From the NCBI GenBank assembly GCA_023260375.1, contig JALQVK010000139.1, forward strand, positions 1 through 6,291: a stretch of DNA of 6,291 nucleotides, given 5' to 3'. The translations under genes were made by a program, and so were the position numbers. Positions 1 to 6,083 of the stretch are shown piece after piece. The number at the start of each line of letters is the position of its first letter. Within the stretch, counting starts at the first letter, position 1. Source of the stretch: Rhodoluna sp. GTDB lineage: Bacteria; Actinomycetota; Actinomycetes; Actinomycetales; Microbacteriaceae. The notes below the pieces were generated by a model. It had not been told where the DNA came from. It was given only the letters and a program-made list of their open reading frames with translations, and made no database searches.

Positions 1-111
1 GGTTAGCAGATTACCAAGACTGGCTGCGGTCAGACCTTTACCGAGGGAGGAAGCGACACCTCCGGTTACGAAGATGTGTCGAACAATTCCATGGTTCTGC
101 GTGTCTGCCAT
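1..111 (-). CDS. pyrG: CTP synthase, N-terminal 37 codons (runs off left edge)
   Basis: This is the start of CTP synthase, the cytosolic enzyme that aminates UTP to CTP using ATP and glutamine, the last step of pyrimidine nucleotide synthesis. ATG 111-109 opens a frame that stays open to the window edge. Residues 13-36 carry the synthetase-domain nucleotide-binding signature: [15 protein letters not shown] followed by [10 protein letters not shown]. This is almost diagnostic of PyrG (the family pattern is I-F-V-T-G-G-V-x-S-S-L-G-K-G). The amidotransferase half lies outside the window. No clear Shine-Dalgarno sequence precedes the ATG; the 15 nt upstream are A/T-rich. It follows recN by 67 nt, so it may have its own promoter. 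The order recN then pyrG fits actinobacterial synteny, except that mycobacteria carry two genes (steA, steB) between them. Identity is very secure; the exact start is somewhat less so. Confidence 0.96.
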   Translation of the reverse strand, partial: MADTQNHGIVRHIFVTGGVASSLGKGLTAASLGNLLT

Positions 112-178
112 GGATTAAAAGTTTACCAAGCGCCAAGGGTCCCAAGACGCGACAGGCAGGACATTCGAGAAAGTTTAA
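112..178 (-). promoter_or_regulatory. recN-pyrG intergenic gap with possible pyrG promoter
   Basis: This 67-nt gap separates the recN stop from the pyrG start. On the minus strand, TAAACT (125-120) could be a -10 element. It sits 8 nt before the ATG, which would start the transcript at or next to the start codon. A -35 match is poor (TCTTGG, about 16 nt further upstream). Three direct copies of CTTGG (146-142, 137-133, 130-126) lie in the same stretch. I see no convincing terminator hairpin with a T-run after recN. The assignment is weak; the gap could equally be an untranslated linker within one long transcript. Confidence 0.25.
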
Positions 179-1867
179 TTACTTGCTTGAAATATCGCTT
201 GCCAAAACCATCAGTTCACGTGCGCTGGCTCTAGCTGTGTCGCTTTCGGCCATACCGCTGAGCATTCTGGCAATTTCTTCAACCCGCTCTTCGCCGCGCA
301 AGGTAACCACATCAGAAGCGGTGTATTGATCACCAATCGTCTTCAAAACTCGTAGATGCTGGTTCGCAAATGCGGCCACTTGCCCCAGGTGAGTGACCAC
401 AATAACCTGAGCTACCTTGGCGAGCTGGGCAAGACGACGACCAACCTCGATTGCTGCAGCGCCACCGACTCCTGCATCCACTTCGTCGAAGATGAAGGTT
501 AAAGCCTGCTCGGTTCTGGCCAAAACAACTTCGATGGCTAGCATGATTCGTGAAAGCTCACCACCGGAGGCACCTTTACCGATCGGACGTGGTTCGGCAC
601 CTGGATAGGCGGCCAGCTGAATGCTGACCTGGTCTACGCCATGTGCCTGATAGTCAGTCGATTCAGTGACCGTAACAACCAATGTTGCACCGCCCATTGC
701 TAGGGATTTGAGTTCTTCGGTGACTGCCTGTTCAAGTCGCAATGCCGCATGCTTTCGAACCGCAGTAATCTGCCCAGCCAAATCTTCAACCTGAGCGAAC
801 AGCCCGGCAACTTCGGCTTCCAGCTTTTCGATTTGCTCGTCCGACGAGTCCAAATCTAGGAGACGCTTGGCCGCACTTTCGTAATAGGCGATCACTTCGT
901 CGAGACTTGGTCCGTACTTTCGCATGGCAGAGGTTAGTTCCGAGCGGCGAAGTTGGATTCTCTCCAACTCGGATGCACCCCCAGCTTCTTGTGAAGCCAA
1001 GTAACCGCTTAGTTGCGCGGCATTCTCCCCGAGCTGAAAACCGAGTTCACGCAGGGTTTCGGCAATTTTCCCGAGTTCCGGATCGTGCGCAGAGGCAGAC
1101 TCCAAAATGCGACGCGCTTTTCCAACTAACGAAATAGCGTCATCAACATCGTTTTCGCTTGAAATGAGTTCGTGCGCTTCTGAAGCAGCAATGCGAAGTT
1201 CTTCGCTGTAGGTCAGGCGCTGTGCCTGTTCGGCTAGCTCAACATCTTCTCCGGTTTTCGGCTCTAGCCGATCCAGCTCTTCCACCGCTTCACGCAGTGA
1301 CTGCAACTCAACCTCACGAGTCGCCGATGCCGACTTAATTTCTTCAAGTCGCTTCTGGACCGACTTCCAAAGTTCGAAAACATCACGATATTTTTGCAGT
1401 AATACAGCTACTCCAGAAAATTGGTCAAGGGCTTCACGTTGAGCAACCGCAGACTTGAGTCGAATTTGATCCGATTGCCCATGCACAGCAACCAGTTTTT
1501 CTCCTAGGCTGGCCAGCACGGCAACCGGCGCGGAAGCGCCGCCAACTGATGATCGAGATCGGCCGTCGCGCGAAACCGAACGGTTGACAATGAGCTCGCC
1601 GTTTTCAACCGAACCGCCGGCTTCTACAACTAATTCCTCTGCAATGCGATGGTTCGGAATGGCCCAGCGACCTTCGACGAATGCCAGTTCTTGACCCTGC
1701 CTAATTGCTGAACTATCGGAACGTTCCCCAAGTAGCAGACCAAGTGCCGTTAAGACCATGGTCTTGCCGGCGCCGGTTTCCCCGGTCAAAACCGTGAGTC
1801 CTGGGCCAAACTCTAATTTGGCATCGGCGATTACTCCGAGGTCTCTGATAGAGATTTCTTCGATCAA
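179..1867 (-). CDS. recN: DNA repair protein RecN (SMC-like ATPase), TTG start
   Basis: RecN is a cytosolic SMC-like ATPase that gathers and tethers broken DNA during recombinational double-strand-break repair. With the TTG start the protein has 562 residues, normal for the family. It begins MIEEISIRDLGVIADA, the usual RecN opening. Walker A is GETGAGKT (29-36). A charged, leucine-rich central region (roughly 150-370) fits the coiled-coil arms. The ABC signature is ASGGELSR (433-440), Walker B is FIFDEVDAG (458-466), and the switch histidine is in VTHLGQVAAF (H493). The same frame is open further upstream, with ATGs at 1900 and 2086, but these lie inside nadK, add residues unlike RecN, and ATG 1900 has no Shine-Dalgarno. 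TTG 1867 is one base after the nadK stop and is preceded by GAAGG (1880-1876) at 8 nt spacing, so I chose it. It is the last gene of the tightly packed run and is probably translationally coupled to nadK. No SOS operator is visible. Confidence 0.95.
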   Translation of the reverse strand: MIEEISIRDLGVIADAKLEFGPGLTVLTGETGAGKTMVLTALGLLLGERSDSSAIRQGQELAFVEGRWAIPNHRIAEELVVEAGGSVENGELIVNRSVSRDGRSRSSVGGASAPVAVLASLGEKLVAVHGQSDQIRLKSAVAQREALDQFSGVAVLLQKYRDVFELWKSVQKRLEEIKSASATREVELQSLREAVEELDRLEPKTGEDVELAEQAQRLTYSEELRIAASEAHELISSENDVDDAISLVGKARRILESASAHDPELGKIAETLRELGFQLGENAAQLSGYLASQEAGGASELERIQLRRSELTSAMRKYGPSLDEVIAYYESAAKRLLDLDSSDEQIEKLEAEVAGLFAQVEDLAGQITAVRKHAALRLEQAVTEELKSLAMGGATLVVTVTESTDYQAHGVDQVSIQLAAYPGAEPRPIGKGASGGELSRIMLAIEVVLARTEQALTFIFDEVDAGVGGAAAIEVGRRLAQLAKVAQVIVVTHLGQVAAFANQHLRVLKTIGDQYTASDVVTLRGEERVEEIARMLSGMAESDTARASARELMVLASDISSK

Positions 1868-1868
1868 G

Positions 1869-2801
1869 TTAGTTACCTTCGACCGGACCTCTCCAGCCAT
1901 CGACTGGAAGGGAGAACTTCTTGACCAAACGGTCATTAAATGGGCCTTGACGGAATCTGGCCAAACGAACAGAAACGTCGGATCGTCTCGCAACGACTCT
2001 GGCTCCCGGCGGTAGGTGCCAAGTTCTGCGTCCATCGGCCCAGAGTACTCCCGAGCCGTTACTTCGCTGCAAAACTTCAACCGCAATATCGGCTCTTGGG
2101 CTTACAACCAGTGGCCTGGCAAAAAGTGCGTGCGCGCTGATTGGCACAACGGTGATTGCTTCAACCGAAGGCCAAACAATTGGACCTCCCGCCGAGAATG
2201 CATAGGCGGTTGAACCAGTCGGAGTTCCAATAATGATTCCGTCGCAACCAAAGCTAGTCAGTGGTTTTCGATCGATCTCGAGCACCACCTCAAGCATTTT
2301 TTCTGTTGAACTTTTTTCGATTGTGACCTCGTTCAAAGCCCAGGTGCGGAATACTTCCGTGCCATCTACATAGACGCCAACATCTAGAGTGAGTCGTTCT
2401 TTGATCAGATAGTCCTTTGCAACGACACGTTTCACAGCGTCGTCTAGACCATCTCGTTCACTCTCAGCTAGGAAGCCGACGTGACCTAGATTGATGCCAA
2501 GCAATGGAGTTGCGGCATCTCTAACCAGCTCAGCAGCCTTGAGAATCGTGCCATCGCCACCCAAGACGATAACCAACTCCAGCTCGCCAATTGCACAATC
2601 TCGGCCAAGTACTTTCAGATTTCCGAGTTCAATTGTGGAATTACCTTGAGTTTTTGCATAGTTGCGATGCTCATCAAGTTCCGTCTCAGGGAATACCGGT
2701 GTAATTCCCGCAGAAATTAACTGAGAGATCACTTGGCTAGCCGCACTCAGGGCATCGTTACGTCGAGTGTGCGAAACAATAAGAACTAAACGTTCACTCA
2801 T
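1869..2801 (-). CDS. nadK: NAD kinase (ATP/polyphosphate-dependent)
   Basis: NAD kinase phosphorylates NAD to NADP in the cytosol, the only route to NADP in most bacteria. The 310-residue product has the family's two hallmark motifs: GGDGTILKAAE at 81-91, with catalytic Asp83, and GTPTGSTAYAFSAGGP at 192-207. It also has the substrate-contacting ALNEV (155-159) and the LLGINLGHVGFL loop (100-111). The length is normal for Gram-positive NadK. The start ATG overlaps the tlyA stop as ATGA (4 nt), and AAGGAGA (2812-2806) sits 4 nt upstream, making this one of the best ribosome sites in the window. The tlyA-nadK-recN order is a well-known actinobacterial and Firmicutes arrangement. The last codons include the GAAGG that appears to serve as the recN ribosome site, so the two genes are closely linked in translation. 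Confidence 0.97.
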   Translation of the reverse strand: MSERLVLIVSHTRRNDALSAASQVISQLISAGITPVFPETELDEHRNYAKTQGNSTIELGNLKVLGRDCAIGELELVIVLGGDGTILKAAELVRDAATPLLGINLGHVGFLAESERDGLDDAVKRVVAKDYLIKERLTLDVGVYVDGTEVFRTWALNEVTIEKSSTEKMLEVVLEIDRKPLTSFGCDGIIIGTPTGSTAYAFSAGGPIVWPSVEAITVVPISAHALFARPLVVSPRADIAVEVLQRSNGSGVLWADGRRTWHLPPGARVVARRSDVSVRLARFRQGPFNDRLVKKFSLPVDGWRGPVEGN

Positions 2802-3604
2802 TTCGTCTCCTTGGTAAGTGCTGCTACTCGCTCATTCCATTGTGATAGATAATCGCCGTGTTTTGAATTCATCCACAGGACATATTCAATGTTTCCATGC
2901 GTGCCTGGCAATTCAGATCTAACCATGTCGACAATTTTTAGACCAAGTTTCTCGGCATGAAGTGCAACCTGTTCAATGGCGGCAGCCCTGGCTCGGTGGT
3001 CCGTCACTATTCCGTGAGCATTGAGAGAAGTTTTGCCTGCTTCAAATTGCGGTTTGACCAGAAGTACGAAGTCCGCTTCAGGTGCGACTGCAACCATTCC
3101 ATCTAGGACGAGCGTGAGTGAAATAAAAGAAAGATCTGCAACTACGATTTCAAACTTTGGTGATGGTCTCCCAATTACCGATTTCAATGATTCGGGGCTC
3201 AGTTCCCTGGCGTTGTAACCCTCAATGCTGGTTACTCGAGGATTTTCGCGCAGTTCGGGAACCAACTGGTCGTGACCTACATCAATTGCAACAACATGCT
3301 CGGCACCGCGACGCAACAGGACATCGGTAAAACCGCCGGTCGAAGCCCCCACGTCCAATGCAAATTTGCCAGCAACTTCGATACCACCAAATTTATCCAG
3401 CGCCTTCGCTAATTTGTGTCCAGCACGAGAGACATAGTCGATGGCTTCGAGAACTACCAACTTGGCACCTTCGGGTACATCCTGAGATGCCTTTCGAGCT
3501 GCACGTCCGTCGATAAAAACGCGATTTGCTTCAACCAGCGCTGCAGCTTGATTGCGAGATCTGGCTAGTCCGGCTTCTGCCAGCGCAATGTCTATTCTGA
3601 CCAA
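2798..3604 (-). CDS. tlyA: TlyA rRNA 2'-O-methyltransferase / hemolysin A family, TTG start
   Basis: TlyA proteins are SAM-dependent methyltransferases that add 2'-O-methyl groups to cytidines of 23S rRNA (C1920) and, in the longer type, also 16S rRNA (C1409). In mycobacteria this sets capreomycin sensitivity. The 268-residue product has an N-terminal S4 RNA-binding domain (about 1-60, with GLARSRNQAAALVEANRVFI), a short linker, and a Rossmann methyltransferase domain with SAM motif LDVGASTGGFTD (83-94). Likely catalytic residues are K64 or K67, D157 in VVADLSF, K184 in LLVKPQFE and E240 in GNIEY. The start is TTG 3604: no ATG or GTG gives an intact S4 domain, and there is no clear Shine-Dalgarno. 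The first 13 nt overlap the small gene upstream, so reinitiation after that gene's stop is plausible. The N-terminus lacks the basic extension seen in M. tuberculosis TlyA, so I cannot say whether it also modifies 16S rRNA. Haemolytic activity should not be assumed from the old family name. Confidence 0.94.
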   Translation of the reverse strand: MVRIDIALAEAGLARSRNQAAALVEANRVFIDGRAARKASQDVPEGAKLVVLEAIDYVSRAGHKLAKALDKFGGIEVAGKFALDVGASTGGFTDVLLRRGAEHVVAIDVGHDQLVPELRENPRVTSIEGYNARELSPESLKSVIGRPSPKFEIVVADLSFISLTLVLDGMVAVAPEADFVLLVKPQFEAGKTSLNAHGIVTDHRARAAAIEQVALHAEKLGLKIVDMVRSELPGTHGNIEYVLWMNSKHGDYLSQWNERVAALTKETK

Positions 3605-3732
3605 GATTTGCCGTCGAGTACTTGCTGCAATTTTTGCTGCAATTGTGAATATGCGGCTGGCTGTTCAGCCGTTGGCAACTGAGCAATGCGAGCCAATTCA
3701 CTGGACACAGCTTCGACGATTTCGTTTGACAT
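3592..3732 (-). CDS. Small conserved protein (46 aa) between HAD phosphatase and tlyA, Rv1693-like
   Basis: I translated this short frame by hand. ATG 3732-3730 runs 46 codons to TAG 3594-3592. The product starts MSNEIVEAVSSELARIAQLP, continues TAEQPAAYSQLQQKLQQVLD, and ends GKSWSE. It is acidic to neutral, with no signal peptide or membrane segment, and would form one or two amphipathic helices rich in Leu and Gln. The function is unknown. Support for it being real: it fills the only gap in the operon; it begins 12 nt after the HAD stop and ends inside tlyA with a 13-nt overlap; and a comparably tiny gene (Rv1693) occupies this position in M. tuberculosis. The pattern LP-x-x-E-x-x-x-x-Y followed by spaced leucines fits what I recall of those actinobacterial proteins. 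The ribosome site is weak (AGG at 3746-3744, 11 nt away), so it may rely on coupling with the HAD gene. Confidence 0.8.
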   Translation of the reverse strand: MSNEIVEAVSSELARIAQLPTAEQPAAYSQLQQKLQQVLDGKSWSE

Positions 3733-3744
3733 AGTAGTTCTAGC

Positions 3745-4728
3745 CTATTCGTAAATCGCGGGTTCAACATCGAGTGCATGGATTGGAACATCGGCGTTCC
3801 AAATGACCGCACAAGCGCAACGTAAGACGTCGACGCTCTTAGGCTCGCCGGAAACTACACGGACCTTATTGCCAAGCAGTTCCACTTCTGCGTTTCGAAG
3901 AGAGTAACCAAACTTGGTTTTCTTTGGCTCAACATATGGAATTAGCAGTTCGCGAAGATCTGCGATTACAAAGGTGGGGTGGGAATCCTCTTTGGTTGCC
4001 AAAAGTTCTTTTGGCTGGCTGATCCCAGTCAAAACTAAGACGGAATCCATACCAGCCCGATTGGCACCAAGGATGTCGGTGTCAATCCGGTCTCCTACAA
4101 ATAGTGGACTTGTGGCATTGAAACGCTTTTTAGCGGTTTCGAAGATGGCTACCTCAGGTTTTCCAGCAACCAGTGGAAGTTGGCCAACTGCAGTGTGCAC
4201 AGCGGACACTAGAGTTCCGTTTCCAGGAGCAATTCCTCGCTCCTGTGGAATGGTCCAGTCTTGGTTGGTGGCAACCCACTTGGCGCCATTTTGAATTGAA
4301 TAGGCGGCTTCAGCGAGGTGTTTCCAGCTAACGTCTGGTGAAAATCCTTGAATAACTGCGTCGGGTTTGGCACTCGAGTCTTCAACCAATTGAAAACCAC
4401 CCTCTTGGGTGTAGGTGCGCAAGCCTTCTCCACCAACCACCAATACTTTCGAGCCAGCCGGCACCAAAGTCTTGAGTAATTCCACTCCGGTTTGACCACT
4501 CGAAACCACTTGGTCGGCGGTAACGGTAAGACCGTAACCGGCAATTTGGTCAGCAATGGTTTGAGGTTTGCGCGAGGAATTGTTTGTGACATAACCAATC
4601 GGAAGCCCTGAACCACCAATGGTGCCAAGGGTTTCAATGGCGTGTGCGATCGCCTTCCCACCCTCGTACACCACACCGTCAAGGTCGGCAAAGAGTGCGT
4701 CGTAGCTATCAATCAAATTCTTAGCCAC
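3745..4728 (-). CDS. HAD-IIA family phosphatase, Rv1692 (glycerol 3-phosphate phosphatase)-like, GTG start
   Basis: This is a cytosolic HAD phosphatase of subfamily IIA (NagD type). With the GTG start it has 327 residues. Motif I is DLDGVVYEG (nucleophile Asp15, acid/base Asp17), motif II is Thr48 in YVTNNSSRKP, motif III is Lys190 in AGKPE, and motif IV is GDRIDTDILGA (Asp213, Asp218); all catalytic positions are present. Cap residues such as VATNQDWT (152-159) are typical. Beyond the HAD core, the last ~58 residues form an extra C-terminal segment with SVDVLRCACAVIW (298-310), resembling the GNAT-like tail described for M. tuberculosis Rv1692, which dephosphorylates glycerol 3-phosphate from lipid head-group recycling. 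The substrate here is inferred from position and tail, not proven. ATG 4749 is in frame and gives 334 residues, but lacks a good ribosome site. GTG 4728 has GAGG (4740-4737) 8 nt upstream and overlaps the preceding stop by only 8 nt. Confidence 0.9.
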   Translation of the reverse strand: MAKNLIDSYDALFADLDGVVYEGGKAIAHAIETLGTIGGSGLPIGYVTNNSSRKPQTIADQIAGYGLTVTADQVVSSGQTGVELLKTLVPAGSKVLVVGGEGLRTYTQEGGFQLVEDSSAKPDAVIQGFSPDVSWKHLAEAAYSIQNGAKWVATNQDWTIPQERGIAPGNGTLVSAVHTAVGQLPLVAGKPEVAIFETAKKRFNATSPLFVGDRIDTDILGANRAGMDSVLVLTGISQPKELLATKEDSHPTFVIADLRELLIPYVEPKKTKFGYSLRNAEVELLGNKVRVVSGEPKSVDVLRCACAVIWNADVPIHALDVEPAIYE

Positions 4729-5800
4729 GTCTTGGACCTCGCTCCTCATTTCTAGGCTTTCTTGTCGATGGGCGACCGTCCCCGAAATCCAATTCGATTA
4801 CCGGCTGTTCATCCGATGCTAGGTCTGCCGTCGGTTCTTCTCTCTGCTGCTGGCGTGGACGCTCAAACCCTTCGCGTTTCTCATCAAGTTCACGCTGTTC
4901 ATCGCGACGCAGTGGAATCTCAATTTCTTCAATTACCGAAATTGCCTCTTGATCGCCGGTCGCCTCAGGATTTAGAGCCTTTTCGGCACGAACCGCAAGG
5001 TCAGCCCATCGTTTGGCCTCGGAATCGCGTCCCAGAACCTCTAGGGTGTCTGAATAAGCCCAAAACAGCGGTACGGAATAGTCAAAAACTCGGGCCGGAT
5101 CCAATTCTCGAATCTCTAGCTCCGCTAGTGCAAGGTCATTTTGACCAAGATCTAATCGAGCACCGGACATGGCAATTGCAAGATTGACCCGAACTGAAGG
5201 CTCCAAGGAATTGCGATCGACGGAACGACCCTCGTCCAATGCCTTCTGTGGACGCTCTAGACCACGTTCGCTGTCGACGATTAGCGGCAATTGATCCTGA
5301 GAGCCAGTAGCACGGCGGTGAGCCAAAAGCTCACGCAACGCCAGTGAATAATCGCCTGCGGTATAGGCGGTAACACCCAAGGTTTCGCGAATAAAAGCAA
5401 TGCGACCGGCCCTAGAAGCCGCTGATTTAGCGTGTTCTAGTGCTAGTGCAGGATCTTGGTCAATCAAAATGCGAACCATCGCGAGGTGCCGAGCAACCTG
5501 CTCAGCGTTCTCCTCGGTAAGGGTCTTCAACTGCACGCGAAGCGGAGTTGGGAGGTCAAATGAGGTGATTTCATCTGGAATTGGAGGAGCTTTGGGCTTG
5601 GTGTAAGCCTGATCTGGATTGTTCGCAACACGTTCCTGCCAAGCCGGACGTGCTGGCTTAGCATCACGGTCGTCGCGACGTGAGCCGCCAGTGCGACCAC
5701 CAGGACGACCACCTGAATTTGGGCGGCCTGAGCCACCCGAACGTCCGCCAGAACCGCGTTCTGGTCGACTGTTTGGTCGATTTCTATCCTGATCTGCCAT
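4721..5800 (-). CDS. TPR-like protein with RG-rich disordered N-terminus (Rv1691-like), unknown function
   Basis: This 359-residue cytosolic protein has no known biochemical role. Residues 1-50 are a Gly/Arg/Ser/Pro tract with repeated GGR, RPGGR and GGSGR units, surely disordered and strongly basic. Residues about 75-275 are helical and alanine/leucine-rich, with helix-turn-helix spacing like tetratricopeptide repeats, for example around AMVRILIDQDPALALEHAKS (107-126) and the stretch 134-162 with YTAGDYSLALRELL. The C-terminus (about 290-359) is charged and low in complexity, again rich in Arg/Glu/Pro. There is no signal peptide or membrane segment. The position before the HAD phosphatase and tlyA corresponds to Rv1691 in M. 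tuberculosis. The start ATG is well supported by AAGGAG (5811-5806), 5 nt upstream. RG-rich tails often bind RNA, and the neighbours are rRNA genes and an rRNA methyltransferase, so a ribosome-related role is conceivable, but that is speculation. It leads the protein operon and overlaps the HAD start by 8 nt. Confidence 0.9.
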   Translation of the reverse strand: MADQDRNRPNSRPERGSGGRSGGSGRPNSGGRPGGRTGGSRRDDRDAKPARPAWQERVANNPDQAYTKPKAPPIPDEITSFDLPTPLRVQLKTLTEENAEQVARHLAMVRILIDQDPALALEHAKSAASRAGRIAFIRETLGVTAYTAGDYSLALRELLAHRRATGSQDQLPLIVDSERGLERPQKALDEGRSVDRNSLEPSVRVNLAIAMSGARLDLGQNDLALAELEIRELDPARVFDYSVPLFWAYSDTLEVLGRDSEAKRWADLAVRAEKALNPEATGDQEAISVIEEIEIPLRRDEQRELDEKREGFERPRQQQREEPTADLASDEQPVIELDFGDGRPSTRKPRNEERGPRRG

Positions 5801-5821
5801 TGCAGCTCCTTCAAAATGCTA

Positions 5822-5861
5822 GTTAAAACAAAAATGGCCACCTTAAAAAGGTGGCCATTTT
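5822..5861 (-). terminator. Rho-independent terminator of the rRNA operon
   Basis: A perfect 14-bp inverted repeat (arms 5861-5848 and 5844-5831) closes a 3-nt loop (5847-5845). On the minus strand the stem contains AATGGCCACC and GGTGGCCATT and is followed by a T-rich tail (ATTTTTGTTTTAA, ending near 5823). It starts about 10 nt after the 5S rRNA, so it ends the rRNA transcript. The plus-strand side of the stem is followed by CGC rather than a T-run beyond the stem itself, so it is chiefly a minus-strand terminator. The next gene's ribosome site begins only about 11 nt beyond. Confidence 0.92.
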
Positions 5862-5871
5862 CGCAAATTAA

Positions 5872-5990
5872 GTCCGGCGGTGTCCTACTCTCCCACAAGG
5901 TCCCCCTTGCAGTACCATCGGCGCTGGTAGTCTTAGCTTCCGGGTTCGGAATGTAACCGGGCGTTTCCCTACCGCTATGGCCGCCGAAAC
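5872..5990 (-). rRNA. rrf: 5S ribosomal RNA
   Basis: This is a complete 5S rRNA of about 119 nt, a component of the large ribosomal subunit. On the minus strand it begins GTTTCGGCGGCCATAGCG and ends near CACCGCCGGAC; the two ends pair as helix I (CGGCGG with CCGCCG). The internal blocks GGGAAACGCCCGGTTACATT, CCGAACCCGGAAGCTAAG, CGCCGATGGTACTGC and GGGAGAGTAGGACACC are the standard conserved ones and look actinobacterial. The exact ends are estimated to within a few bases. It lies between the 23S rRNA and a strong terminator, as the last gene of an rrn operon. Confidence 0.97.
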
Positions 5991-6083
5991 ACTATTGAGT
6001 TATGTGAATCGTTGACACGAACGTAATTATTGTGGCGATTCCCGACCATACCTCGGGAACCACATAGTGGACGCAAGCAAAAG
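5991..6083 (-). other. 23S-5S internal transcribed spacer with processing-type hairpin
   Basis: This is a ~93-nt spacer between the estimated 23S 3' end and the 5S 5' end. It holds no tRNA and no coding frame. The strongest structure is an inverted repeat at 6031-6064: an inner 7-bp stem (TTCCCGA at 6039-6045 with TCGGGAA at 6053-6059) around a 7-nt loop, extended by 5 bp (TGTGG with CCACA) across a 3-nt bulge. Such a helix is a plausible RNase III or maturation site, but there is no T-run, so it is not a terminator. Confidence 0.75.

Noticed and set aside
1898..2086. N-terminal extension of RecN from ATG 2086 or 1900
   Set aside because: The extra residues are an alternate-frame reading of the nadK 3' end and do not resemble RecN. 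The TTG at 1867 fits the family start and has a better ribosome site.
1758..2213. Several plus-strand frames opposite the nadK-recN junction
   Set aside because: All are short and antisense to the NadK and RecN coding regions, whose motifs are unambiguous. No expression signals are visible.
3914..4294. A 126-codon plus-strand frame opposite the HAD phosphatase
   Set aside because: It is antisense to a well-supported gene, with no ribosome site or family resemblance, and is a mirror of the codon bias of the real gene.
4209..4712. A 167-codon minus-strand frame inside the HAD phosphatase gene
   Set aside because: It lies wholly within the HAD gene in another frame, while the HAD frame carries all four catalytic motifs. 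The alternate product has no recognisable domain.
4762..5187. A 141-codon plus-strand frame opposite the TPR-like gene
   Set aside because: It is antisense to a supported coding gene, has no domain features, and no plus-strand promoter or terminator is visible nearby.
5527..5898. A 123-codon minus-strand frame running from the 5S rRNA into the TPR-like gene
   Set aside because: Its first third is translated 5S rRNA and the terminator, and the rest is an alternate frame of the TPR-like gene with a low-complexity, frame-shifted look. It has no ribosome site and no recognisable motif.
6031..6064. Hairpin in the 23S-5S spacer as a terminator or attenuator
   Set aside because: It has no T-run on either side and lies inside the rRNA transcript before 5S, so an rRNA processing helix is the better reading.
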